This document shows, one piece after another, positions 8,345-16,403 of a DNA stretch of 54,645 nucleotides. The stretch covers positions 1 to 54,645 of the forward strand of contig JANYJV010000137.1 in the NCBI GenBank assembly GCA_025361725.1, read 5' to 3'. Source of the DNA: Acidimicrobiia bacterium. GTDB lineage: Bacteria; Actinomycetota; Acidimicrobiia; IMCC26256; JAENVU01. The notes beneath the pieces are model-generated. The model saw only the letters and a program-made list of their open reading frames with translations, searched no databases and had not been told where the DNA came from. Each line of letters begins with the position of its first letter. Position 1 is the first letter of the stretch. The position numbers were made by a program, and so were the translations under genes.

Positions 8345-8548
8345 CTACTGGCCCCGGCGGGTTCCCCTGATCTCGTAGACCTCGCCCGGCTTCACTTCGA
8401 AGCGCGTCAGCGGCTTCGTGGACGGTTTCGTGAGGCGCCGCAACAGGCGGTATCCGGTCATCGCGGCGGTGATACCGATTGCGCTCTTGCCGTGCTTCTT
8501 GGCGCGGGCGGTGAGGAATCCGGTGACCATTGTCGAAAGGGCGCTCAT
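8345..8548 (-). CDS. Small basic hypothetical protein (67 aa)
   Basis: I recognise no family. The product has a weakly hydrophobic, Ala- and Thr-rich N-terminal half, is strongly basic in the middle (RLLRRLTKPSTKP), and may be membrane-associated. Its ATG overlaps the previous stop as ATGA, so it is coupled to the single-helix protein upstream. It ends 11 nt before the sulfur-carrier start. Confidence 0.65.
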   Translation of the reverse strand: MSALSTMVTGFLTARAKKHGKSAIGITAAMTGYRLLRRLTKPSTKPLTRFEVKPGEVYEIRGTRRGQ

Positions 8549-8775
8549 ACCCGGCGGATCTCGACGATCGTGCGCAACTTCTTGCCCCGGCGACGGCCGA
8601 AGAGGAACACCGCCGCGATGACGACGGCAACCGCGACCGCGCCGGCGGTCATGACCATCTGCTTCGAGTTCGAGACCGTCTCGTCCACCTCGCCGCCGAT
8701 CTCGGCCAGCTTCGCCTCGATGTCGGCGCGGGTGATCGGCTTGGAGCCGACCGGAGAATCCTTGGACGCGCTCAC
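8545..8775 (-). CDS. Single-pass membrane protein (76 aa), DUF3618-like
   Basis: A charged N-terminal region (residues 1-40) that begins like a DUF3618 protein (TRADIEAKLAEIGGEVDETV) precedes one membrane helix (about 43-60) and a basic tail. The orientation is probably N-out or peripheral; nothing enzymatic is visible. Its GTG overlaps the stop of the upstream gene (GTGA). The combination of a holin-like protein, a DUF3618-like protein and a small basic protein recurs in actinobacteria as a cell-envelope cluster, but the role is unknown. Confidence 0.7.
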   Translation of the reverse strand: MSASKDSPVGSKPITRADIEAKLAEIGGEVDETVSNSKQMVMTAGAVAVAVVIAAVFLFGRRRGKKLRTIVEIRRV

Positions 8776-9179
8776 GGGTTCACATCCTTCGAGAGATCGA
8801 TCGGAGTCGTCGGCATCGGAGGCGCAACCACGCCGGCCGTCGCGGGAGTGACTGGCTTCTTCGGGCGGGTCCCAAGCGCGAACACGAGACCGGCGGTCAC
8901 GAGCAACAGGACGATCACGATGAGATACGGGACGAAGGTCCAGTTGCCGGCGAAGGTGTCGGAGAGGTCGTGTTGCAGGTACCGCAGGGCACCGATGGCC
9001 ACGAACACGACGCCGATCCCGAGCAACAGCGAGCCCACAATGCCGAACCCGACGACTCGGCCGAGGCTCTTGAGCGGCTCGGTGGTCTCCTGCTTGAAGT
9101 AGGCGACGACGAGCTCCCAGAGCTCGGCCACGGCTTGCGGGATCGGTGCAGGTTTCTCAGCCACTGGTCGATTCAACAC
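8772..9179 (-). CDS. Phage-holin-superfamily / YqjE-like membrane protein
   Basis: A 135-aa protein with an amphipathic N-terminal helix (AVAELWELVVAYFKQETTEP) and two membrane segments (about residues 45-67 and 80-105) followed by a Pro- and Thr-rich cytosolic tail. This is the layout of the putative actinobacteriophage holin III / YqjE proteins. The GTG start at 9177-9179 overlaps the dacB stop (GTGTTGA), indicating coupling to the cell-wall enzyme. A lytic function is unlikely in this chromosomal operon; an envelope role is inferred. Confidence 0.72.
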   Translation of the reverse strand: MLNRPVAEKPAPIPQAVAELWELVVAYFKQETTEPLKSLGRVVGFGIVGSLLLGIGVVFVAIGALRYLQHDLSDTFAGNWTFVPYLIVIVLLLVTAGLVFALGTRPKKPVTPATAGVVAPPMPTTPIDLSKDVNP

Positions 9180-10633
9180 GCCAAATCTGTCCTTGGGCAA
9201 GCTCTGGGAGGAATCGGGGCATTCGGATCGGGGTCCAGCACGGCGCCGTTCACGGTCTGGGGATAGCTCGCGATCGCGTTCACCATGGCCTCGCGAATCG
9301 AGAATGCGGCGGACTCGCCGAAGCTGCCGTTGACCAGCAAGGAGAAGGTCAGGAGCCGGTCGCTGGTGACGAAACCGGCCAGGCCACTGACGCCGCTCAA
9401 GGTGCCGGTCTTCGCTCGCAGGTTGCCGGCGAGCGGCGTGCCGACGAAGCGTGGGGCGAGGGTGCCGCGCTGACCGGCGATCGCGAGGCCTTCGCGAATC
9501 GGGGCGAACTTCGGACGGTTCGTGAGCCGCAGGATCGACTGCAGGGTTGCGCACGGAATCGCATCACGTTGGCTGAGACCGGAGCCGTCGACCATCGTGA
9601 TGCCCGCAGTAGGGATGGCCAGGCGCTTCATGGTGTCCAGCACGACCGTTGCGCCCTTGGCGGGGGTGCCGTCGCCGGCGCGGGCCCCGAGTTCGCGAAT
9701 CAAGATCTCGGCGGTGAGGTTGTCGCTCGCGCTCAACATCTCGGTGAGGATGAGCGGGAGCGCTGGTGAATCGATCGACGCGATGGCTTCGGCCTTCGGC
9801 GGGACGTCGCCGTGGGTCGGTGTTCCTGCGCTCACGCCGAGTCCTTTCAGGAGACGGGTGAGTTCAGCGGCCGCGTTGAGTGCGGGGTCGGTCACTGCGC
9901 TGCCCGAACCGGCAGGCCCGGAGTAGCCGTCGTTGACGGTGAGCGCGCCGATCGGGCCGATGGCGGCTCGGGTCGATGCCGGCCAGTCGGGTGCGTACCG
10001 GACCGAGTCGTAGCGGTTGTCGACACCGACGATCCCGCCGGGAATCGCGGTCACGCCCGCAGTTTTGATGCGTTCGGCGAGGTTGGCGAGTGGTGTGGTC
10101 GCCAATCCGGCCGTCTCGGGACCCTGTTGGTCCTTGGCGATCCGCTCCGGGCTCGCGAGCAGTGGATCTCCGTGGCCGACGAGAAACAATCGGTCGACGG
10201 TCCCATTGCGCGGCGCGGCCGAACTTTGGACGGTCGTCGTGAAATGGAAATCGGCGCCGAGTTGGTCGAGCGCGGCGGTGGCGGTGAGGAGCTTGATCGT
10301 GCTCGCCGGGATCAACGCCGTGTCGAGGGCGGCGGTAGCGAGCACCGTGTCGCCGGTTTGGACGTCGAAGCAGGCGCGGTTGCCACCGGTGGCTGCGGTC
10401 AGCGCGGCCTGGAGGTGCTGCACTCCAACGGCGTCGGTGACCGGTTGGGGGGTGCGGCGGATCGACCACAGCGGAGTGCCGAGCGACGGTCCGGGCGGTG
10501 TCGGTCGGGCCGCGCCTGGTTGCTCGAGTGCGCCGGTGATCGCGACGGCGGCCACGATCCCGAGTGCCACGACGAGCCCGCGCCGCACGAGCGCACCGCG
10601 TTGCGCCCCGGCGCGTCGGGCCCGTCGGTTCAT
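9173..10633 (-). CDS. dacB: D-alanyl-D-alanine carboxypeptidase/endopeptidase (PBP4, S13)
   Basis: A 486-aa exported penicillin-binding protein that trims or cleaves peptidoglycan stem peptides. A basic start followed by a hydrophobic helix (about 18-40) anchors or exports it. The three active-site motifs are Ser111-x-x-Lys114 (ASTIK), SDN (LSASDNLTAE) and KTG (AKTGTLSG), so it should be active. It opens a run of minus-strand genes joined by 4-nt to 7-nt overlaps that ends with marP. It begins 12 bp after the acyl-CoA synthetase subunit gene and may be cotranscribed with it. Confidence 0.93.
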   Translation of the reverse strand: MNRRARRAGAQRGALVRRGLVVALGIVAAVAITGALEQPGAARPTPPGPSLGTPLWSIRRTPQPVTDAVGVQHLQAALTAATGGNRACFDVQTGDTVLATAALDTALIPASTIKLLTATAALDQLGADFHFTTTVQSSAAPRNGTVDRLFLVGHGDPLLASPERIAKDQQGPETAGLATTPLANLAERIKTAGVTAIPGGIVGVDNRYDSVRYAPDWPASTRAAIGPIGALTVNDGYSGPAGSGSAVTDPALNAAAELTRLLKGLGVSAGTPTHGDVPPKAEAIASIDSPALPLILTEMLSASDNLTAEILIRELGARAGDGTPAKGATVVLDTMKRLAIPTAGITMVDGSGLSQRDAIPCATLQSILRLTNRPKFAPIREGLAIAGQRGTLAPRFVGTPLAGNLRAKTGTLSGVSGLAGFVTSDRLLTFSLLVNGSFGESAAFSIREAMVNAIASYPQTVNGAVLDPDPNAPIPPRACPRTDLAC

Positions 10634-10645
10634 GGGCGTCCAGGC

Positions 10646-12136
10646 TTACGCACGACCGCGGCGAGCGCGGAACTGGGCGTAGCGGTAGAGATGACCAAGC
10701 GCGGTGACGGCGCGGTTCGACGACGCGTAACAGAGCCGCCCGTTGTCGCGTACCGCGCGCGGACCGGCGTTGTCGGGAAACGCGACTGCGAGTTCGGTCG
10801 CCGTGAGGATCGGCTTGCCAGTGCTGATGCTGATCTCGGCGGCGGCCTCGGCGAAGCGTGCGTCCTGGCGTTCGTGATAGTCGACGATGCGCTCCAGGCC
10901 ATCGCCCGGGTAGAAGCGGCCCTCGCGCATGAGGCGGGCCTGGTTGCTCTGGATGCCGAGCCCGAGGTACACGACGGCGTCGATCGCATCGTGACCCGCG
11001 ACCATTGCCATCACCTCGGGAATCGTGTCCCGGGTTTCGCCACCCGCGAGGTCGATCGGGTTGTTGCGACTCCAACGGGGTGGAAGCTTCGTGTCGATCT
11101 CGGCCAGCAGATCGGTGGGCATCTTGGCGAGCTGGAGTTGGCGGCTCGCCGTGATCGCGTCCGCCGTCACCACTCCCCAACCGCCGGCCGTCGTCATCAC
11201 CGCGACGTTGGGACCCTTCGGCAGCGGCTGGGTCGCGAAGGTGGCCGCGGCCTCGAACGCTTCCTCGACGGTGGCGGCGCGGATCGCGCCGGCTTGACGA
11301 CACATGCCGTCGAAGACGCGGTCGTCGCTCGCGAGCGCGCCGGTGTGGCTGGCCGCGGCGCGCTGGCCGCCCGCGGTGGCTCCACCCTTGAGGAGCACCA
11401 ACGGCATGCGGTCGGCGACGGTGCGGATGCGGTCGTAGAACGCGCGACCGTCGGCGATGCCCTCGACGTACGCGAGGCCCACGGTGGTCTCGGGGTCGTC
11501 GGCGTAGAAGTCGAGGTAGTCCGGGACGGTGATCATCGCGGCATTGCCGGCGCTGACCGCGCGGCTGATGCCGATGCCGGTCTGGACCGAGTAGTTGAGG
11601 AAGCTCGACACGAAGTTGCCACTCTGACTCGCAACGCCGATCGTTCCCGCGGGTGGGTACGGCGCCACGATCTGCGCGCACAGGCGCGCCGGCGTGCTGA
11701 CCACGCCCTGGCCGTTCGGACCTGCGAGCAGGATGCCGAGTTCGTTCGCAAGATCGACCAGCTCGCGCTCGGCCACCCGACCCGCGTCCCCCGCTTCGCC
11801 GTAGCCCGCACTGGTGACGAACGCAGCTTTGATCCCACGACGCGTGCACGCGCGCAGGAGTTCGATGTTCGCGGCGGCCGGGGTGCAGACGAAGACCAGG
11901 TCGATCGGCGCGTCCGCCGGGAGGTCGTCGATGCTCGCCACGGTGTCGATTCCTAGGATGGTCCCGCCATCGCGGTTCGTGGCGAACACTCCCCCGGCGT
12001 AGCCCTGACTCAGCACGTTGTGAAGCGTGACGAACCCGAACTTGCCCGGATGGCTCGACGCGCCGGCGACGACGATCGCACGCGGCTCGAAAAGCGCGCG
12101 GAACTGCTCGTTGCGGTTCGGGTTGGCAGCGCTCAT
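10646..12136 (-). CDS. ADP-forming acyl-CoA synthetase, CoA-binding/ligase subunit
   Basis: A 496-aa subunit with a CoA-binding Rossmann domain (VAGASSHPGKFG near residue 23) followed by two succinyl-CoA-synthetase-like ligase domains; the SHTGALA loop and 'ASQSGNF' turn are typical. With the ATP-grasp subunit encoded just upstream it would convert an acyl-CoA, ADP and Pi to acid, CoA and ATP, or the reverse. The ATG overlaps the ATP-grasp stop (ATGA). The substrate is not visible; the neighbouring AMP-forming ligase suggests fatty or aromatic acid metabolism. Confidence 0.88.
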   Translation of the reverse strand: MSAANPNRNEQFRALFEPRAIVVAGASSHPGKFGFVTLHNVLSQGYAGGVFATNRDGGTILGIDTVASIDDLPADAPIDLVFVCTPAAANIELLRACTRRGIKAAFVTSAGYGEAGDAGRVAERELVDLANELGILLAGPNGQGVVSTPARLCAQIVAPYPPAGTIGVASQSGNFVSSFLNYSVQTGIGISRAVSAGNAAMITVPDYLDFYADDPETTVGLAYVEGIADGRAFYDRIRTVADRMPLVLLKGGATAGGQRAAASHTGALASDDRVFDGMCRQAGAIRAATVEEAFEAAATFATQPLPKGPNVAVMTTAGGWGVVTADAITASRQLQLAKMPTDLLAEIDTKLPPRWSRNNPIDLAGGETRDTIPEVMAMVAGHDAIDAVVYLGLGIQSNQARLMREGRFYPGDGLERIVDYHERQDARFAEAAAEISISTGKPILTATELAVAFPDNAGPRAVRDNGRLCYASSNRAVTALGHLYRYAQFRARRGRA

Positions 12137-12777
12137 GACGCCACCTCGACGAGCGCGTCGACCGCGATCGGGCGCCCGTCGACCACGATGAGCGGGTTGA
12201 GATCCACGCTCAGGACATCGGGGCGATCCTCGGCGAGCCGGGCCAGACCGGTGATGACCTGCACCAAGGCGGCTCGGTCCACCGCCGGTTCGCCGCGAAA
12301 CTCACCGAGCAGCGATTGGGTCTCGAGATCGTCGACGAGATCCTCGGCGTCGGTGGCGGTGAGGGGCACGAGGCGGAAGGCAACGTCGGCGATGGCCTCG
12401 GCGAGGATGCCGCCCACTCCGAGCATCACGGTCGGTCCGAACTGCGGGTCGTGGTGCAACCCGGCGATGAGTTCACGGTTTCCGTGCAGCATCGGGGCGA
12501 CGAGGATGCTGACCGGGCCGTCGGCCTCGGTGGCGGCGGCGAGGAGTTCGGTGGCTGCCTGTTTCACGGCAGCCGCGTCGCCCACGTTCAGCCGCACGAG
12601 GCCGCGCTCGGTCTTGTGCGCGATGGCGTCACCGTTGAGCTTCAGGACGACGGGGAAACCAATTCCGGTTGCCGCATTCACCGCGGCCGGGGCGTCGGGC
12701 ACGATCCGTTCGTCCGGCACGGGAATCCCGTGGGCGGCGACGAGCGTCTTCGATGCTGCTTCCGACAGGGTGGGCAC
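12133..12777 (-). CDS. ADP-forming acyl-CoA synthetase, ATP-grasp subunit
   Basis: A 214-aa ATP-grasp domain (acetyl-CoA synthetase beta type). VVLKLNGDAIAHKTERG is the nucleotide-binding Lys/His segment and VMLGVGGILAE the glycine-rich strand; 'VDLNPLIV' near the end is the metal-binding Asn-Pro-Leu strand. The GTG start at 12775-12777 is chosen because a TACGGT hexamer (12786-12791, minus strand) ends 8 nt upstream, as expected for a leaderless mRNA. It is followed directly by its partner subunit. Confidence 0.87.
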   Translation of the reverse strand: MPTLSEAASKTLVAAHGIPVPDERIVPDAPAAVNAATGIGFPVVLKLNGDAIAHKTERGLVRLNVGDAAAVKQAATELLAAATEADGPVSILVAPMLHGNRELIAGLHHDPQFGPTVMLGVGGILAEAIADVAFRLVPLTATDAEDLVDDLETQSLLGEFRGEPAVDRAALVQVITGLARLAEDRPDVLSVDLNPLIVVDGRPIAVDALVEVAS

Positions 12778-12785
12778 GGCCCGGG

Positions 12786-12791
12786 ACCGTA
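12786..12791 (-). promoter_or_regulatory. Leaderless -10 element of the ATP-grasp gene
   Basis: On the minus strand TACGGT ends 8 nt before the GTG start, matching the actinobacterial TANNNT -10 and leaving essentially no 5' UTR. No ribosome-binding site is visible in the gap. Confidence 0.5.
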
Positions 12792-12813
12792 TCGCGAGCG
12801 GTGAGTCGCTCTC

Positions 12814-12860
12814 GCGTTTGTCGTCTGAGCCACCTCGGCGGTGGTCAGGGCGACAAACGC
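12814..12860. repeat. Palindromic repeat GCGTTTGTCG...CGACAAACGC, copy 1
   Basis: Perfect 10-bp inverted arms (12814-12823 and 12851-12860) enclose a nested hairpin CCACC-TCGGC-GGTGG (12830-12844) with extra CTGA/TCAG pairing. It lies between the acyl-CoA ligase stop and the ATP-grasp start, so it may end the ligase transcript. The same arms recur at 35914-35962 around an unrelated loop, so this is a small repeat family rather than a chance terminator. Confidence 0.8.
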
Positions 12861-12880
12861 TCAGTGGAGTTGGCGGGAAC

Positions 12881-14449
12881 TCAGAGGGCGCGGTCGCGCC
12901 AGTACTCGTCGCGCAGGACCCGCTTGAGCAACTTGCCGGCGTCCGTGCGCGGCAGCTCGTCGCGCGTTTCCCACCCGCGCGGCACCTTGTACTTGGCCAT
13001 GTTGGCGAGTGCGAACGCCTTGAGGTCGTCCAGATCCAACGCGACGTCGGGCTTCGCCTGGGCGATGCAGTAGACGCTTTCGCCCCACTCGTCGTCGGGG
13101 ACACCGAACACGGCGACGTCGAGAATCGCCGGATGACCGTGGAGCACGGCTTCGATCTCGGCCGGGTAGATGTTCACCCCACCCGAGATGATCATGTCCT
13201 TCTTGCGGTCACAGATGTGGAGGTAGCCATCGTCGTCCGCGTACGCGATGTCGCCGACCGAGGCCCACTTGCCGTTGTCGTGCTCGGCAAGTTTCTCGTC
13301 GGTGCGGTGGTAGCCGTCCATGGCCAGCCCGGTGGACATGAACAGCTCGCCCTGCTCCCCGATCTCGGCGGCGGTGCCGTCTTCGCGCACGATCCGGAAC
13401 TCGATGCCGCCGTAGGCCTTGCCGCACGAGCCCGGCTTCCGCAGCTGATCTTCCGGTCGGAGCACGGTGATGATGCCCATCTCGGTGGAGCCGTAGACCT
13501 CGAAGAGGAACCCGTCGCCGAGCTTGGCGATCACCTCTTGCTTCAACGCGTACGGCACCGGAGCGGCGTTCGCGATCAGACACCGCATCGACGAGCAATC
13601 GGCACGCGCGAGCACGTCGTCGGGTAACGAGACGATGCGCTTGAGTTGGGTGGGCGCGGAGAAGGTGTTCGTGACCTTGTGCAACTTCACCGCATCGATC
13701 CATGCCTCGGGATCGAAGCGGCGCAATACCACGATCGGCGATCCCGCCGAGTGGTTGAGCGATACGAACGCCAACGGACCAGAGTGATACATCGGTCCAG
13801 TGGTGATGTGGACTTCGTTGCCCATCTGGAAACCGAGCTCACCGAGCAGCGCCAGGACGACGGGCGCATTGGTCGAGGTGCGCAGCGCGCCTTTGGGCTT
13901 GCCGGTGGTCCCCGAGGTGTAGAGCATCTGCGCGCCGGCAACGGAAGCTTGGACCGCGACCGGTTCGTTCTCGGATTGGCCGTTGGTGCATTCGGCCCAC
14001 GACACGAAGCCGTCGGGCAGCGGCTTCGGCTCGACGGTGGCGCAGTATCCGACGAGCGCCTTGACCTTCGGGATCTGGTCTCGGATGGACGCGATAAGTG
14101 GTGCGTAGTCGGCGTCGGCGACCACCAAGGTGGCGTCGGAGTTGTCGATCACGTATGCCATCTCGTCGGCGGTGAAGCGGTACGACAACGGCACCGCGAC
14201 GAGACCCACTTTCCGGGCTGCGTGCACCACCGCGATGGTCTCGAGCGAGTTCGGCCCGCACCACACGATCCGGTCGCCGGCAACGGCGCCCAGCGCCAGG
14301 AGACCGTGGGCCAGCCGATTGACGATGCGGTTGAGCTCCGCGTAGGTGGTCGTCGAGAAATTCGCACCGCCACTGGCGTCGACGATCACGGCGAGCCGGT
14401 CGGGGGAACCGTCGGCATGGAGCTTCAAGATGTCGGGCATGGCGGGCAC
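12881..14449 (-). CDS. AMP-forming acyl-CoA synthetase
   Basis: A 522-aa ANL-superfamily ligase (acid + ATP + CoA to acyl-CoA + AMP + PPi). The P-loop-like LYTSGTTGKPKG, the 'YGSTEMG' adenylate motif, 'GDIAYADDDGYLHICDRKKD' hinge region and a C-terminal catalytic Lys in 'RTDAGKLLKR' are all present. The GTG start is preceded by GAGGAGAG, and TAGGGT on the minus strand (14477-14482) is a plausible -10. Acyl chain preference cannot be read. It is divergent from the glycosyltransferase gene. Confidence 0.93.
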   Translation of the reverse strand: MPAMPDILKLHADGSPDRLAVIVDASGGANFSTTTYAELNRIVNRLAHGLLALGAVAGDRIVWCGPNSLETIAVVHAARKVGLVAVPLSYRFTADEMAYVIDNSDATLVVADADYAPLIASIRDQIPKVKALVGYCATVEPKPLPDGFVSWAECTNGQSENEPVAVQASVAGAQMLYTSGTTGKPKGALRTSTNAPVVLALLGELGFQMGNEVHITTGPMYHSGPLAFVSLNHSAGSPIVVLRRFDPEAWIDAVKLHKVTNTFSAPTQLKRIVSLPDDVLARADCSSMRCLIANAAPVPYALKQEVIAKLGDGFLFEVYGSTEMGIITVLRPEDQLRKPGSCGKAYGGIEFRIVREDGTAAEIGEQGELFMSTGLAMDGYHRTDEKLAEHDNGKWASVGDIAYADDDGYLHICDRKKDMIISGGVNIYPAEIEAVLHGHPAILDVAVFGVPDDEWGESVYCIAQAKPDVALDLDDLKAFALANMAKYKVPRGWETRDELPRTDAGKLLKRVLRDEYWRDRAL

Positions 14450-14612
14450 GGGCTCTCCTCTCGCGTGGGTCGGCGCACCCTACCGGCGTTGTCCTCCTGC
14501 TCCTGCGGAGCGGGCCGGACGGCCCCGTTCCGCTATCGGGTCGGCTGCGGCCGCGGTTGCGGACCGCTTCACTCGGCGCGCCGGACTGAAGAATCTCCCA
14601 CTCGCGGGCCGA

Positions 14613-14618
14613 TACTTT
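14613..14618 (+). promoter_or_regulatory. Possible -10 element of the gt2-nagA-FIST operon
   Basis: TACTTT at 14613-14618 fits TANNNT and would start transcription near 14625, giving a leader of about 60 nt before the GTG at 14683 with its GGAGGG site. Confidence 0.4.
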
Positions 14619-14682
14619 GGCGGCGGGTGTTCGGTCGCGCGGGACACCGTCGGGCAAGATGAGGAATCCTCCGGAGGGTCTT

Positions 14683-15393
14683 GTGATCTCAGTCGTCGTC
14701 CCCGCCTACAACGAAGCCGCGCTGCTCGGTGCCACCGTCCGTGACCTGGTCGACGGGCTGCGCGCGATCGGTGACCCGTTCGAACTCCACATCGTCGAGA
14801 ACGGCTCCACCGATGGCACCCCGACGGTGCTGGCCCGTATTGCCGAGGCCGTGCCCGAGGTCGAGGCCCACTCCATGCGCGTCGCCAACTACGGCGAGGC
14901 GCTGCGGACCGGACTGCTCGCGTCTCGCGGTGACGTCGCGGTGATTTTCGACGCGGACTTCTGGGACTTGCAGTTCATGAAGGAAGCCCTCCACGTCCTC
15001 GACGCGTCCGCCGAACCCACCGGCCCAACGATCGTCGTCGGATCGAAGCGGGCACCCGGATCTCAGGATGACCGCGTGGCGCTGCGCCGGATGGCCACGG
15101 GTGTGTTCTCGATCATCCTGCGGGCCGGCTTCGGATTGACCGTGTCGGACACTCACGGGATGAAGGTGATGAACCTCGGGGTCCTCCGCCCGATCGTGAG
15201 CGCGTGTCGGAACGGTTCGGACCTCTTTGACACCGAGTTGATCCTGCGCGCTGAACGCAACGGTCACCTCGTCGCCGAGGTGCCGGTGTCGGTGCACGAA
15301 CTCCGCCCGGCCCGTACGTCGATCGCGCGCCGAGTGCCGCGGACGTTGCTCGGGCTCGCGAAGTTGCGGATGGCGCTCGGCTCGGCGCGGTGA
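14683..15393 (+). CDS. Family 2 glycosyltransferase
   Basis: A 236-aa GT-A fold enzyme of the dolichyl-phosphate-mannose-synthase-like group. It shows the opening VVVPAYNE, 'ENGSTDGT' for nucleotide-sugar binding and an Asp-x-Asp-like 'DADFWD' metal site; there is no membrane domain. The GTG at 14683 follows GGAGGG at 14673-14678; an ATG at 14659 lacks such a site and would add 8 residues. Its stop overlaps the nagA start (GTGA). With nagA it suggests envelope sugar handling, but donor and acceptor are unknown. Confidence 0.87.
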   Translation: MISVVVPAYNEAALLGATVRDLVDGLRAIGDPFELHIVENGSTDGTPTVLARIAEAVPEVEAHSMRVANYGEALRTGLLASRGDVAVIFDADFWDLQFMKEALHVLDASAEPTGPTIVVGSKRAPGSQDDRVALRRMATGVFSIILRAGFGLTVSDTHGMKVMNLGVLRPIVSACRNGSDLFDTELILRAERNGHLVAEVPVSVHELRPARTSIARRVPRTLLGLAKLRMALGSAR

Positions 15394-16400
15394 CGGCTTC
15401 TTCAATCGCAGAGGTTGGCGCGACCGGCTCGCTCGCCGGCAGGCCGGTGACGTTGCAGCCCGGATACCTCGATCTCCAGATCAACGGGGTCGACGACATC
15501 GACTTCTCGGTGGCCGACGGTGCGGACTGGGACCGAGCCGGCCGGCGGCTCCTCGCCGCTGGTGTCACCGCATACCTCCCGACGATCTGCTCGATGCCGC
15601 TGGACCGCTACGACGCGGCGCTGATTCGCGTCGAGGACGCGCGGCGTGCGGCACGTGTCGACCTGCCGCGCATCCTGGGTGTGCATCTCGAAGGACCGTT
15701 CCTCGGCGGCGCTCCGGGTGCCCATCCCAAGTCGATGTTGCGAGCGATGGACGTCGATTGGTTGCGTGGCCTGCTCGAGCGGCACCCCGGTCTTGTGCGG
15801 CTCGTCACGGTGGCGCCCGAGGCCGATCCGGACTCGGACGGGATCGCCATGCTGGTGGACCACGGCGTGGTGGTCGCTCTCGGCCACACCACTTGCACCT
15901 ACGAACAGGCGGTGGCGGCCGTAACGGCCGGCGCGACCCTCACGACTCACCTCTTCAACGGGATGGGATCGCTCCATCACCGTGAGCCGGGGATCATCGG
16001 TGCGGCGCTCGACCCGCGCGTGGACCTGACGCCAACCTTGATCGGGGACTTCGTCCACGTACATCCTGGGGTCGTGGGTCTCGTCTTTGCGGCTTCGAAC
16101 CCGATTCTCGTCAGCGACGCGGTCGCTACCGGCGTCCACTATTTCGACGCCACAGTGGTCGCCGATCGTGGCGCGGCATTCTTGCCGAACGGCACGTTGA
16201 CGGGCGCGATCTCCCTGCTCGACGTTGCCGTACAGAACGTGGTGAGCCTCGGTGTTGCCACCGACCTGGCGACGGCGGCGGCATCCGCCCGGCCGGGCGC
16301 GGTGCTCGGTCTGGATTTCGCGCCCGGCACGATCGCCGTCGACGCCGACTTGGTGGTGCGAGCGGCCTGGCCCGAGGTCGACTTCGGCGGGCAGCGCTGA
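15390..16400 (+). CDS. nagA: N-acetylglucosamine-6-phosphate deacetylase
   Basis: A 336-aa amidohydrolase that deacetylates GlcNAc-6-phosphate in amino-sugar recycling. HLEGPF supplies the metal-site Glu, GHT and THLFNGM the ligand and substrate histidines, and 'LVSDAV' the catalytic Asp. It is shorter than E. coli NagA (about 380 aa): the N-terminal beta-sandwich strand is reduced, so it starts almost directly with 'PGYLDLQINGV'. It is coupled to the glycosyltransferase by a GTGA overlap and followed 3 bp later by the FIST gene. Confidence 0.92.
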   Translation: MTASSIAEVGATGSLAGRPVTLQPGYLDLQINGVDDIDFSVADGADWDRAGRRLLAAGVTAYLPTICSMPLDRYDAALIRVEDARRAARVDLPRILGVHLEGPFLGGAPGAHPKSMLRAMDVDWLRGLLERHPGLVRLVTVAPEADPDSDGIAMLVDHGVVVALGHTTCTYEQAVAAVTAGATLTTHLFNGMGSLHHREPGIIGAALDPRVDLTPTLIGDFVHVHPGVVGLVFAASNPILVSDAVATGVHYFDATVVADRGAAFLPNGTLTGAISLLDVAVQNVVSLGVATDLATAAASARPGAVLGLDFAPGTIAVDADLVVRAAWPEVDFGGQR

Positions 16401-16403
16401 CTC

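Noticed and set aside
9812-11956. 714-codon plus-strand frame opposite dacB and the acyl-CoA synthetase subunit
   Set aside because: Both minus-strand genes have complete catalytic motifs; the plus frame is low-complexity Arg/Gly/Val-rich and has no family motif.
14495-14530. Fourth copy of the dispersed repeat in reverse orientation
   Set aside because: TCCTGCTCC, TGCGG, GGCCG and GGCCCCG occur in the right order but with several gaps; too weak to annotate without a genome-wide consensus.
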